Positions 32,992-39,777 of a stretch of 40,250 nt of DNA are shown piece after piece. The notes beneath the pieces were generated by a model. The model saw only the letters and a program-made list of their open reading frames with translations. It ran no database searches and was not told the origin of the DNA. A program made the translations under genes and the position numbers. This DNA comes from Candidatus Gastranaerophilales bacterium (GTDB lineage Bacteria > Cyanobacteriota > Vampirovibrionia > Gastranaerophilales > Gastranaerophilaceae). Where the stretch lies: contig CALVBT010000003.1 in assembly GCA_944325885.1 (NCBI GenBank), positions 1 to 40,250 of the forward strand, written 5' to 3'. Numbering within the stretch: position 1 is the first letter of the stretch; each line of letters opens with the position of its first letter.

Positions 32992-34148
32992 TAGATATAT
33001 ACTCAAAAAAATTTTTAATGAAACAAAAAGAAACAACGCCTACACCGGAGCCGGAACCCGAACCGAATCTTGTACAAGTATTAGGAGCAGTTCCAAAAGA
33101 TTTTTCAAATGGATTTAAATATAACCTGATAAAACGTAATGACTATTTTTATATGTTATATGAAGATAGTCCCCAAAAGGGAGAGGACGATACAGAAGTT
33201 CAAAAGCTTAATTTTATATCCAGAACAAAGGATTTTAAAAGTTGGGAAGGCTCGGGTATCGGCAGCGGATATATTAGATACGATGAAACAGCAGATGCTT
33301 TCTTTTGCTCACATCTTGGTATGAGATATAAAACAAATCTTTATAACGATGTGAAATATAACATAATAAAAATCAACCCGGATGATTTTTCATATAAAGT
33401 CCAAAATATTTTGACGTCCACAATGGATATTACATCCAGAGGCATTACTCACATAGAAAGAGTTGGCAATTATTTGATGCTGCTTTGCTATATTAACAAA
33501 ACTTCAGTGTATAGCTTTTATTCATCGAATAACGGAGAAACTTGGTCATCTAAACTATTAGTAACAACTCCATCTTTTGGTATTGGCTTAGATGGTATAA
33601 AAAGTTGTTCAAATGGAAATGGAATGAAAGCCAGTATTTATTATGGATCGACAACATCATCTAGCAAGTTTTTTACTTCCCCAACGGCTTGTCAAAATTC
33701 AAGCAGTAAAGCAACAAATACAGATAGAGCCGGATATTCTAAAGGTAATAAATTGATAGGTATATCAACAAACAATGAACTGACGATAAGTACGGATGGT
33801 GTTAATGATACAAAATATCAGCTTTCAGGGAAGCTGGCAACAGAAAATGGCGTTTTCTATGGTGATTACTATATAACAGCAGCCCCAACATCAGGTGGTA
33901 ATTCAACAAAATTTGAGTATTTAGGCAAGATTATTTTACATAATTTAAAGACAAGAGAAATATTTCTTTTTGACCCTGAGCTAGATGCCGTCTCAGCGAG
34001 TTTTGGGTATTATACGTCGCAATTAAAAATATTAAATATATTTGATGATTATTTATATTTTAGTTTTGCAAAAAATGGTTCAAATTGTTCGGTTGGAAAA
34101 GTCGCAATTACAGATATATTAAACAACTTACAAAAATATACAGCATAA
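32988..34148 (+). CDS. putative beta-propeller tailspike / receptor-binding protein
   Basis: A 386-residue protein with a short basic N-terminus, a proline-glutamate linker (about 17-27, TPTPEPEPEPN) and a beta-rich remainder. S-S-N-N-G-E-T-W at 179-186 fits the Asp-box (SxDxGxTW, Asn for Asp) of sialidase-like propellers, and several short Trp/Tyr-containing strand repeats support a propeller. No catalytic residues can be assigned, so it may bind rather than cut host glycans. The linker suggests attachment to another fibre. Start ATGA overlaps the previous stop. Confidence 0.65.
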   Translation: MIDIYSKKFLMKQKETTPTPEPEPEPNLVQVLGAVPKDFSNGFKYNLIKRNDYFYMLYEDSPQKGEDDTEVQKLNFISRTKDFKSWEGSGIGSGYIRYDETADAFFCSHLGMRYKTNLYNDVKYNIIKINPDDFSYKVQNILTSTMDITSRGITHIERVGNYLMLLCYINKTSVYSFYSSNNGETWSSKLLVTTPSFGIGLDGIKSCSNGNGMKASIYYGSTTSSSKFFTSPTACQNSSSKATNTDRAGYSKGNKLIGISTNNELTISTDGVNDTKYQLSGKLATENGVFYGDYYITAAPTSGGNSTKFEYLGKIILHNLKTREIFLFDPELDAVSASFGYYTSQLKILNIFDDYLYFSFAKNGSNCSVGKVAITDILNNLQKYTA

Positions 34149-34171
34149 CTTGGAAGTTAGAAAGGATAATA

Positions 34172-34609
34172 ATGATAGAGTTTGTGAAAATGCTTTCAGA
34201 AACGTTAATTGATCATGCACCTGTAAATAAAGGCTCAATAATAAATTATAACCTTGATGAAGAAGCATTAAAAGCAGATGGGTATAAACCTTTGATAAAG
34301 GCAGAATACCCTAACAATAGTAGACTTTATAGACTTAAATACAGAGAAGACGAATTATTTGTCTATGAAATTATAGACTATTTAGAAACCGAAGACAGCT
34401 TTAACACAAGGATTGCAGAAGAAGATTATGAACTGGAATGCGACAGAATAATTTCTTTAATTAATGATTTCGACCTAAAAAGAATACGAGCTATGTGTGA
34501 ACCTGCAATTAAAAATGCAGAAACAGGTGAGACATGGCTTGATTTCTATAATTCCAAAATCGTTGCATTAAGAAATGAATTGAAAGGGCTAAAAAAAGAT
34601 GTTAAATAG
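34172..34609 (+). CDS. hypothetical protein downstream of tailspike
   Basis: A 145-residue acidic protein from the ATG at 34172 (MIEFVKMLSETL), with AAAGGA before it. It contains a small mixed domain (about 30-80, rich in Tyr and Leu) and a helical C-terminus with DYELECDRIISLINDFDLKR. No family is recognised with confidence; the position after the fibre genes and the helical tail would allow a fibre chaperone. It overlaps the endolysin gene by 11 bases. Confidence 0.6.
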   Translation: MIEFVKMLSETLIDHAPVNKGSIINYNLDEEALKADGYKPLIKAEYPNNSRLYRLKYREDELFVYEIIDYLETEDSFNTRIAEEDYELECDRIISLINDFDLKRIRAMCEPAIKNAETGETWLDFYNSKIVALRNELKGLKKDVK

Positions 34610-35138
34610 AAAACTTTGTGGACACTGGACAGCCGGAACATATAATCCCTGTGCTGATGACATTTCAGCATACCATTATTTAGTTGATGGTACAGGTCGA
34701 ATCTTTAAGGGTAAATATAAAATCGAAGATAATGATAACTGTTATGATGGCAAATATGCAATGCATTGCGGCGGAGGTAATACTGGCTGCATAGGTATTG
34801 CTATGTGTTCAATGGCAGAGTTCGATTTAAAAAATAAAAAAACTAAATATCCAATAACGCCCAAACAATATGAATCCTTTTGTGCATTAGCTGCATATCT
34901 TTCGATTAATTACGGGATACCCAATATAAATACTAGAATCTTTACTCATGCGGAGTTTGATAAAAGAAAAGCAAAACCTGAAGGAAAAATCGATATTTTG
35001 TATCTTCCGTTCGCACCTCAGATTTCTGCAACTAAGATTGGCAATGAGTTCAGAAAAAAAGTGGGTTGGTATAGAGACCAATTTAAAAAAGGTAAGAAAA
35101 AGTTTGTTAAGAAAGGAAGTCACTATGAAATTATCTAA
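34599..35138 (+). CDS. N-acetylmuramoyl-L-alanine amidase (endolysin)
   Basis: A 179-residue amidase of the Amidase_2/PGRP family, which cuts the bond between muramic acid and the peptide of peptidoglycan. Likely zinc ligands are His9 (GHWTAG), His117 (FTHAEF) and Asp132 (GKIDIL). The Y-H-Y-L-V-D-G-T-G-R strand and GGNTGCIGIAMC block are typical. The last 30 residues are strongly basic and may bind the envelope. There is no signal peptide, so release needs a holin, possibly the small membrane protein at 19217. The start lies inside the preceding gene. Confidence 0.88.
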   Translation: MLNRKLCGHWTAGTYNPCADDISAYHYLVDGTGRIFKGKYKIEDNDNCYDGKYAMHCGGGNTGCIGIAMCSMAEFDLKNKKTKYPITPKQYESFCALAAYLSINYGIPNINTRIFTHAEFDKRKAKPEGKIDILYLPFAPQISATKIGNEFRKKVGWYRDQFKKGKKKFVKKGSHYEII

Positions 35139-35412
35139 CTTTAAAGAGTCAAAATTTTACAATTTTATCAGCAAGATAATTGAACCGTTAATTTTTAAAA
35201 TTATTGAAAAGACAGCTCCGGCGGCAATTACCAAATTGAATACAATTTTTGAAAAATTCTCGCAGCCTGTTATTGATTTGCTGTTCAGATGTAAAACAAA
35301 AGCCAAAGAAACAGAAACAACATTAGATGACTTTTTGTTTACTCAAGGAGTAAATGAGATTGAAAAATTTGCAAATTATTTGCAGGAAAAAGTACAACAA
35401 CTTCGTGCATAA
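35125..35412 (+). CDS. hypothetical helical protein after endolysin
   Basis: A 95-residue protein from the ATG at 35125, with AAAGGAAG before it and a 14-base overlap with the amidase gene. It starts MKLSNFKESKFYNFISKIIE and is amphipathic and helical with no clear membrane segment, then has an acidic C-terminus. Many lysis cassettes have a small helical protein here, but I see no holin or spanin feature. Function unknown. Confidence 0.55.
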   Translation: MKLSNFKESKFYNFISKIIEPLIFKIIEKTAPAAITKLNTIFEKFSQPVIDLLFRCKTKAKETETTLDDFLFTQGVNEIEKFANYLQEKVQQLRA

Positions 35413-35422
35413 GGAGAGTTCA

Positions 35423-36046
35423 ATGTCTTGGAGAGATAAAATCAACATAATGAATACAAAATTTGGTTTTTATTATTCTTCAAACAAATACGGCATACCA
35501 GATATTATCCCGGATGAGTTCGATGTAAAAGAACTCATCCCGTATCGGGTAGATTCCAACAGAAACGGAACCGCACACTTTTTCTTAGATGATTACAGAT
35601 TCGAGAGGTGTTGGAATCATCCGTATAGACAACTTGAAGAACTAAAAAAATATGACGGAGTCTTATCTCCTGATTTTTCCTTGTATACAAATTACCCTGA
35701 AGCAATGCAAATTTGGCAAGTTTACAGAAACCGTTGGTGTGCTAGGTATTGGCAGAATGAGGGAATAAAAGTTATTCCGACAATCAGTTGGTCAAATGAA
35801 TCCAGTTATAAGTACGCATTCCTGGGTATTCCTAAAAATTCTGTTGTTGCAATCGGTACGGTTGGAGTTGTTAATGACAAAAACGCTGAAAGACTCTTTA
35901 TGCAGGGCTTTAAAGAAATGTTAAAACAACTTGAACCCATTCGTATTTTGATTTATGGAAACAAACTGGCAGACCTAGAAGGATATAAAAATCTTCAGTG
36001 GTTTGAGCCATATACAAACAAATGGAATAAAAAGAAAGGCAGGTAA
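35423..36046 (+). CDS. DUF4417 family protein
   Basis: A 207-residue protein from the ATG at 35423, preceded by AAGGAGAG. It shows the complete DUF4417 pattern: AHFFLDDYRFERCWNHP, DGVLSPDFSLYTNYP, QIWQVYRNRWCARYWQ, VIPTISWS, GIPKNSVVAIGTVGV and a final ILIYGN. The family is widespread in phages and mobile elements of Firmicutes and gut bacteria and has no established function. The conserved F-L-D-D-Y-R and S-P-D-F-S-L-Y motifs look catalytic or ligand-binding. It is followed after two bases by the first MGGRGSGGS protein, an association seen repeatedly in mobile elements. Confidence 0.85.
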   Translation: MSWRDKINIMNTKFGFYYSSNKYGIPDIIPDEFDVKELIPYRVDSNRNGTAHFFLDDYRFERCWNHPYRQLEELKKYDGVLSPDFSLYTNYPEAMQIWQVYRNRWCARYWQNEGIKVIPTISWSNESSYKYAFLGIPKNSVVAIGTVGVVNDKNAERLFMQGFKEMLKQLEPIRILIYGNKLADLEGYKNLQWFEPYTNKWNKKKGR

Positions 36047-36048
36047 AA

Positions 36049-36393
36049 ATGGGCGGCCGAGGATCCGGAGGAAGTAAAAATGGCGGCGGTACTGTTTCCA
36101 AAACTATAGAAACAGCAAAGCCAGAAGTAAAAATAAAAAAGGGAACACCTTTTTTAAAAAATTTAAATGATTATCAAGAATCTAAAGCATTGAAAGAAAA
36201 AACACTCAGAGATATTGAAAAATTACAAAAACGGACAAATTGGTACGGAGATAAAAAATTAAATGCGATAAAAGAAAGATTACAACGCACATCTCACTTT
36301 GATTTTGAAGATGTATTAATTTTAGCGGATAGATTTTTTAATTATAAACCTCAATATTTAAAAACAGTCCGTTGGATGGTGAGAGGTTACTAA
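36049..36393 (+). CDS. MGGRGSGGS-type phage protein, first copy
   Basis: A 114-residue protein. Residues 1-15 (MGGRGSGGSKNGGGT) form a Gly-Ser-Arg arm that is shared with the next gene; the rest is basic and helical, with a compact C-terminal block (HFDFEDVLILADRFFNYKP). Such Gly-rich starts occur next to DUF4417 genes in other phages. An RNA- or DNA-binding arm is possible given Arg and Gly content. Function unknown. Confidence 0.65.
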   Translation: MGGRGSGGSKNGGGTVSKTIETAKPEVKIKKGTPFLKNLNDYQESKALKEKTLRDIEKLQKRTNWYGDKKLNAIKERLQRTSHFDFEDVLILADRFFNYKPQYLKTVRWMVRGY

Positions 36394-36410
36394 AGAAAGG
36401 AGAACATATT

Positions 36411-36965
36411 ATGGGAGGACGTGGTTCAGGCGGAAGTCGTGGCGGTGGTGGTGCAAGCAAATCTATTGATGCAAAAACCGAAAATAAATTGAACTCATTG
36501 TTAAATCAATCATATAAATATGATGACGAGGCTTATGAATTTTCAAGAAGAGCTGCATCTGAAAGAGCTATGGCAAAAAGGTATAAACAACTCGGCAGAA
36601 AACAATTAGCCCAAAATTATACTCAATATGCAAAAGAAGCTCAAGCACGAGCGGATAAAGCAAAAATTAAAGCTAAGCAATATCTAGATGAGGCATCTAA
36701 ACTTGCTAGTAAAAAGATTCGTGATATTCCAAGGACCTATCAATATAAGGGTGAAAAGGGTGTAAGGACTGTATATAAAAGCCCTCAGAATGCTAGAAAA
36801 GCTTACGAACAATCAAGACAAAATTTAGTCAGCACTGCATACCGAGACCATCCAACCATTGTAGAATCACCAAAAGGCGGATATAGCGTAATGCCTCATG
36901 GTATAGCAAAATTAAACAAATTAAAAGAAATAAGCCCATATAGTATTGATATGGGAAATTCTTAA
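36411..36965 (+). CDS. MGGRGSGGS-type phage protein, second copy
   Basis: A 184-residue protein from the ATG at 36411 with AAAGGAG before it. It repeats the Gly-rich start (MGGRGSGGSRGGGGAS), then has a long Ala/Lys/Arg/Gln helix (about 30-110) that is very likely coiled coil, and a C-terminal part with a proline-containing segment and GGYSVMPHGIAKL. The two MGGRGSGGS proteins share only the arm, not the body. Unknown role; the arm may be a targeting or docking tag. Confidence 0.65.
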   Translation: MGGRGSGGSRGGGGASKSIDAKTENKLNSLLNQSYKYDDEAYEFSRRAASERAMAKRYKQLGRKQLAQNYTQYAKEAQARADKAKIKAKQYLDEASKLASKKIRDIPRTYQYKGEKGVRTVYKSPQNARKAYEQSRQNLVSTAYRDHPTIVESPKGGYSVMPHGIAKLNKLKEISPYSIDMGNS

Positions 36966-37059
36966 TTGTGTCTTAATGATACCGAATTAGGAGCAATGAC
37001 TTCTAATTAATTCTCTTTAGAGCGATGAATGTGGTTGTTAAGAAATAAAGGAGGTCATT
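36966..37059 (+). promoter_or_regulatory. repeated intergenic leader, copy 1 (GTGTC-N5-GATAC)
   Basis: GTGTC (36968-36972) and GATAC (36978-36982) flank five bases and can form a 5-bp stem with one G-U pair. A second hairpin follows (36985-36993 with 37000-37008, nine pairs, one G-U, six-base loop). The pyrimidine-rich TTCTCTTTA just after it can pair with the ribosome site TAAAGGAGG. GATAC ends 77 bases before the start at 37060. Confidence 0.6.
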
Positions 37060-37860
37060 ATGACAGAAACAATCACAGCAACGGAAGTTTTAAAAAGCAG
37101 ACAAAACTTCTCAGATTACATTGAACAAAATGCCGATTCGGTAATCCAAAATTTACTCAAAGATTATCCTTCCCGACCGTTACAAATTATTTATCCACAG
37201 CTTACACAAAGCTCAGATGGTTTAATGGAAATTGTAAAACAATTAGAGGGTAATCAAAAAGCGTATATTTTCTGGTTTATCGTAAACGAGAAACCAGATA
37301 TAAAAAATATTGCAATGACTTTAAATCATTATTTTGATAAAAATTACTGTGGAGTTTTTATCATTAAAGCGGTTATAAACGGAGATAAAATAGAGTTTGA
37401 ACCCATTTTGAAACCAGAAGCACCCACCAAACAAATCCGCAATGAAAATACTCCTGCCAAACTTTTACAAAAAGCATACTGGGAAAAATATTTTGAAATA
37501 TGTGATGGACTTCAAAGTGATATGCAAGTAAATCCGGCTCCGCAGCATTATCAATATATTTCAATAGGTAAAAAGGGCGTTCAGATAATGCAGACAGTGA
37601 ATACAAAAGACAAGTATATTGCAACGGAAATATTTATAGCCAACAACAAAAATATATTCAATAAACTTCTTGAAGATAAAAAAGAAATTGAGGAAAAGTT
37701 AGGCTATCTTGACTGGCAAGCATTAGACGGAAAAAAATCTTCAAGAATTCGTCAAATATTGAATTATGACGTGTCAGATGAAAATCAACTGGAAAAAGCT
37801 GTCAAAGACCATATAAAAATGGCAGAAACATTTAAAGAAACTTTTAAAAAGTATTTATAA
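37060..37860 (+). CDS. DUF4268 domain protein
   Basis: A 266-residue protein. Residues about 145-265 match DUF4268: a helix with YWEKYFEICDGL, then YQYISIGKKGVQIMQTVN, the KDKYIATEIFIANNKNIFNKLLEDKKEIEEKLG block and a final TFKETFKKYL helix. This domain is often found at the C-terminus of nuclease-like proteins and near restriction or defence genes. The N-terminal 130 residues have alternating strands and helices and could be part of a small nuclease-like fold, but I see no complete active-site motif. AAAGGAGG precedes the ATG. A terminator follows, so it is a single-gene unit. Confidence 0.75.
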   Translation: MTETITATEVLKSRQNFSDYIEQNADSVIQNLLKDYPSRPLQIIYPQLTQSSDGLMEIVKQLEGNQKAYIFWFIVNEKPDIKNIAMTLNHYFDKNYCGVFIIKAVINGDKIEFEPILKPEAPTKQIRNENTPAKLLQKAYWEKYFEICDGLQSDMQVNPAPQHYQYISIGKKGVQIMQTVNTKDKYIATEIFIANNKNIFNKLLEDKKEIEEKLGYLDWQALDGKKSSRIRQILNYDVSDENQLEKAVKDHIKMAETFKETFKKYL

Positions 37861-37882
37861 GGGGGATAATGCCCCCTTTTTT
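37861..37882 (+). terminator. intrinsic terminator after DUF4268 gene
   Basis: GGGGG-ATAATG-CCCCC followed by six T begins at the base after the stop codon. Confidence 0.85.
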
Positions 37883-37933
37883 AAGCCCAATCGGGTAATA
37901 GACACGTGAATAATAAAGGAATAGGATTGAACT

Positions 37934-38188
37934 ATGAATCAGAAAATTATTATAAAAAATAAAAGAACACGTGAACAATTGGAATTAAGCCTGCCGGAAT
38001 TTAAAGAAAAATTTAAGGCAGAAATAACCATAGCCCTTGACAACTTCAAAGCTCAAGAAAGCAGAAAAAACTTTTTGCCTCCATTTATCAAGTCAAATAA
38101 TAATTTTGAATCGGATTTCTATTTCAATCTGCGTTGGAATTTTAATAACCTACAAAATTCAAACTGGTATATTGAACGCATCCATTAA
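37934..38188 (+). CDS. hypothetical small protein
   Basis: An 84-residue protein starting MNQKIIIKNKRTREQLEL, with a basic N-terminus, a helix (ELSLPEFKEKFKAEITIAL) and an aromatic C-terminal half (DFYFNLRWNFNN, NWYIERIH). It follows the terminator at 37861 and does not have the GTGTC-N5-GATAC leader of its neighbours, so it needs its own promoter in 37883-37933. AAAGGA lies before the start but at long distance. No family is recognised. Confidence 0.55.
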   Translation: MNQKIIIKNKRTREQLELSLPEFKEKFKAEITIALDNFKAQESRKNFLPPFIKSNNNFESDFYFNLRWNFNNLQNSNWYIERIH

Positions 38189-38286
38189 TTAATGTGTCTG
38201 ATTGATACGAAATGTCTGCAATGATTTCACATTCATCAGGTCTGGAGGAATGAATGTCATTGTAGACATTTAAAGGAGATTAAATT
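38189..38286 (+). promoter_or_regulatory. repeated intergenic leader, copy 2, with 22-pair hairpin
   Basis: GTGTC (38194-38198) and GATAC (38204-38208) again flank five bases. Directly downstream is a long hairpin: 38210-38223 pairs with 38258-38271 (one G-U), then after a five-base bulge 38229-38236 pairs with 38250-38257, leaving a 13-base loop. The ribosome site AAAGGAG (38272-38278) begins at the foot of the stem. GATAC ends 78 bases before the start codon at 38287. Confidence 0.7.
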
Positions 38287-38514
38287 ATGAATGAAGAACA
38301 GAAACTCGAAAAAAATTATTTAAAATTTATTGACGGACTTGAAAAATTATCCCAAAAATATGGATTTGCAATTCAAGCATGCGGCTGTTTTTACTTTGAT
38401 GCAAATGGTTTTCAGAATATTGAATATGTTCGTGATTTATCAAGCGGTGATATAGATATCAGAACATTAATATTTAATGACGGAACAAAACTTGGTGAAC
38501 GTGAAATTTACTAA
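38287..38514 (+). CDS. hypothetical small acidic protein
   Basis: A 75-residue protein starting MNEEQKLEKNYLKFIDGLEK with AAAGGAG before the ATG. A helix is followed by strands GFAIQACGCFYFD and NIEYVRDLSSGDI. The middle resembles the 71-residue protein at 39493 (KL-x-x-x-A/Y-x-x-x-G...EYV-x-D), so the two may be distant relatives. No known family. Confidence 0.55.
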   Translation: MNEEQKLEKNYLKFIDGLEKLSQKYGFAIQACGCFYFDANGFQNIEYVRDLSSGDIDIRTLIFNDGTKLGEREIY

Positions 38515-38532
38515 AGAAAGGGACATACAGTG

Positions 38533-38742
38533 ATGAAGACAAATAAAGAACAATTAATCGAAAATACAAAACAAGCCTCTCCTGAAAGAGTAAAAGAACA
38601 CTTACTAGAAATAATTCAAGATTTAGTTGAAAATGAACAAATTACAGCTGGATATGACAATGGCTACATTGATAATGACGACGGTGTACCAATTTTGGAC
38701 TTTTATATTGATAATTTTATGTTTACAAACTTTTCTCAATAA
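38533..38742 (+). CDS. hypothetical small acidic protein
   Basis: About 69 residues from the ATG at 38533 (a GTG one codon upstream is possible). A helical first half (KEHLLEIIQDLVENEQ) is followed by an acidic end with GYDNGYIDNDDGVPILDFYID. It lies 18 bases after the preceding gene and probably shares its transcript, which ends at the hairpin 38791-38824. Small, acidic and without a family; such proteins in phage accessory regions are sometimes inhibitors of host defences, but nothing here proves it. Confidence 0.5.
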   Translation: MKTNKEQLIENTKQASPERVKEHLLEIIQDLVENEQITAGYDNGYIDNDDGVPILDFYIDNFMFTNFSQ

Positions 38743-38790
38743 TATTTAACAATAAATTAGCAATGACTAATATAGCAAATAACTGACAAG

Positions 38791-38824
38791 AAGCGTTGAT
38801 GAAATTAAATCAACGCTTTTGTTT
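38791..38824 (+). terminator. intrinsic terminator after the two small acidic genes
   Basis: AAGCGTTGAT / ATCAACGCTT (38791-38800 and 38809-38818), a perfect 10-bp stem with an eight-base loop, is followed by TTGTTT. The next leader element starts right after it. Confidence 0.75.
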
Positions 38825-38921
38825 AATGTGTCGCAATGATACGAAAGAGAAAGATTTACTTCTCTTTCTTTGCATTCAGAGTAATTAATATCAATGTAGA
38901 CAAGCAAAGAAAGGTTAAATT
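38825..38921 (+). promoter_or_regulatory. repeated intergenic leader, copy 3, with alternative hairpins
   Basis: GTGTC (38828-38832) and GATAC (38838-38842) flank GCAAT. GAAAGAGAA (38843-38851) pairs perfectly with TTCTCTTTC (38860-38868). Four bases of that second arm also belong to TTTCTTTGC (38865-38873), which pairs over nine bases with GCAAAGAAA (38904-38912) next to the ribosome site AAAGG. The two hairpins compete. GATAC ends 79 bases before the start at 38922. Confidence 0.65.
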
Positions 38922-39389
38922 ATGGCAAAGAAAATTTTAAAAACACAAAACAAAGAATATGGATTTTGGGGAACAACTGAGCTTAATTACACCAATAAAG
39001 AAACACAAGATAGATGGAACGATGCTTTTGAAATTTTAGTTCAATTATCAGGTAAGTCTCCAGAATCAATAAGAGAATATTTGGATAGCCCCTCTGGACG
39101 TCATTTAGCTGATGAGTGTTATGGAAACAATGTCAAAGCTACGATATTAAGTAACTATTATAAATATTACGAAAAAGACTTATTTGGTGACAGAACAAAG
39201 ATAATAAAACAAAAAGATAAAACAATGTTCGGAACATTAGTTCTTAACAAAATAACAGGAAACAAAGACGTTCTTTTGTACACTTATAAAAATCCAAACA
39301 GAATTAATAAAGACTATGCAACCTGTATCGATATTAATGAGCAGATATATGATATCGGATTGGATTTTATAATTCCTATAGAAGAATAA
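38922..39389 (+). CDS. hypothetical protein with GFWGT / GRHLADE motifs
   Basis: A 155-residue protein. The N-terminal domain has YGFWGTTELNY, a W-N-D-A-F helix and SIREYLDSPSGRHLADECYG. I have seen this G-[FY]-[WY]-G-T ... L-D-S-x-x-G-R-H-[LF]-A-D pattern in short uncharacterised proteins of plasmids and phages. The C-terminal half (about 95-155) is beta-rich. It has its own leader with competing hairpins and is followed by another copy of the leader, so it is probably a separate regulated unit. Function unknown. Confidence 0.6.
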   Translation: MAKKILKTQNKEYGFWGTTELNYTNKETQDRWNDAFEILVQLSGKSPESIREYLDSPSGRHLADECYGNNVKATILSNYYKYYEKDLFGDRTKIIKQKDKTMFGTLVLNKITGNKDVLLYTYKNPNRINKDYATCIDINEQIYDIGLDFIIPIEE

Positions 39390-39401
39390 TATCTATAAAA
39401 T

Positions 39402-39492
39402 CAAATATGTCGTAATGATACAAAACATTAGATTTATTAGGTATTTTAACACTTGCAAGGTAACATCTTAAAAAACAAGGAGGTTACACAAG
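39402..39492 (+). promoter_or_regulatory. repeated intergenic leader, copy 4 (ATGTC-N5-GATAC)
   Basis: ATGTC (39407-39411), GTAAT and GATAC (39417-39421) repeat the core with one change. GATAC ends 71 bases before the start at 39493. The downstream hairpins are weaker: GGTAAC (39459-39464) can pair with GTTAC just after the ribosome site AAGGAGG, placing that site in a loop. Confidence 0.5.
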
Positions 39493-39708
39493 ATGAAAAA
39501 TAAAATCATACAAACACAATATGATTTTGAAGAAGTCACTACAAAATTACAGGATATTGCAGAATTCCACGGAATTGTATTAAGAGGACAAATGGAATTT
39601 TATGAACAAGTCGTTTCCGCAGAATATGTTTTTGATATAAAAAATAACTTATTTTATCCTAGGTATATTGCATCCATCGCACAGCCAAAGAGAATACGGG
39701 GATTGTAA
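39493..39708 (+). CDS. hypothetical small protein
   Basis: A 71-residue protein starting MKNKIIQTQYDFEEVTTKLQ with AAGGAGG before the ATG. Helix plus strands (GIVLRGQMEFYEQ, AEYVFDIKNN) with a basic end (QPKRIRGL). The middle resembles the small protein at 38287. It is the last rightward gene and is closed by the terminator at 39750. No known family. Confidence 0.5.
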   Translation: MKNKIIQTQYDFEEVTTKLQDIAEFHGIVLRGQMEFYEQVVSAEYVFDIKNNLFYPRYIASIAQPKRIRGL

Positions 39709-39749
39709 CTAACTTGCTATTTCACAGGCATGCAAGTAGTATCAACATG

Positions 39750-39777
39750 AGAGCGGAACCTCCCACCGCTCTTTTTA
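39750..39777 (+). terminator. intrinsic terminator closing the rightward region
   Basis: AGAGCGG (39750-39756) pairs with CCGCTCT (39766-39772) across a nine-base loop and runs into a T tract (39772-39776). The stop codon of the convergent gene follows at 39778-39780. Confidence 0.85.

Noticed and set aside
36049-36075. GC-rich start with BamHI and EagI sites resembling a cloning linker
   Set aside because: The bases encode the MGGRGSGGS arm, which recurs with different codons at 36411, so it is natural coding sequence.
38843-38868. Hairpin in leader copy 3 as a terminator
   Set aside because: No T tract follows it, and a separate terminator already precedes the leader at 38791-38824.
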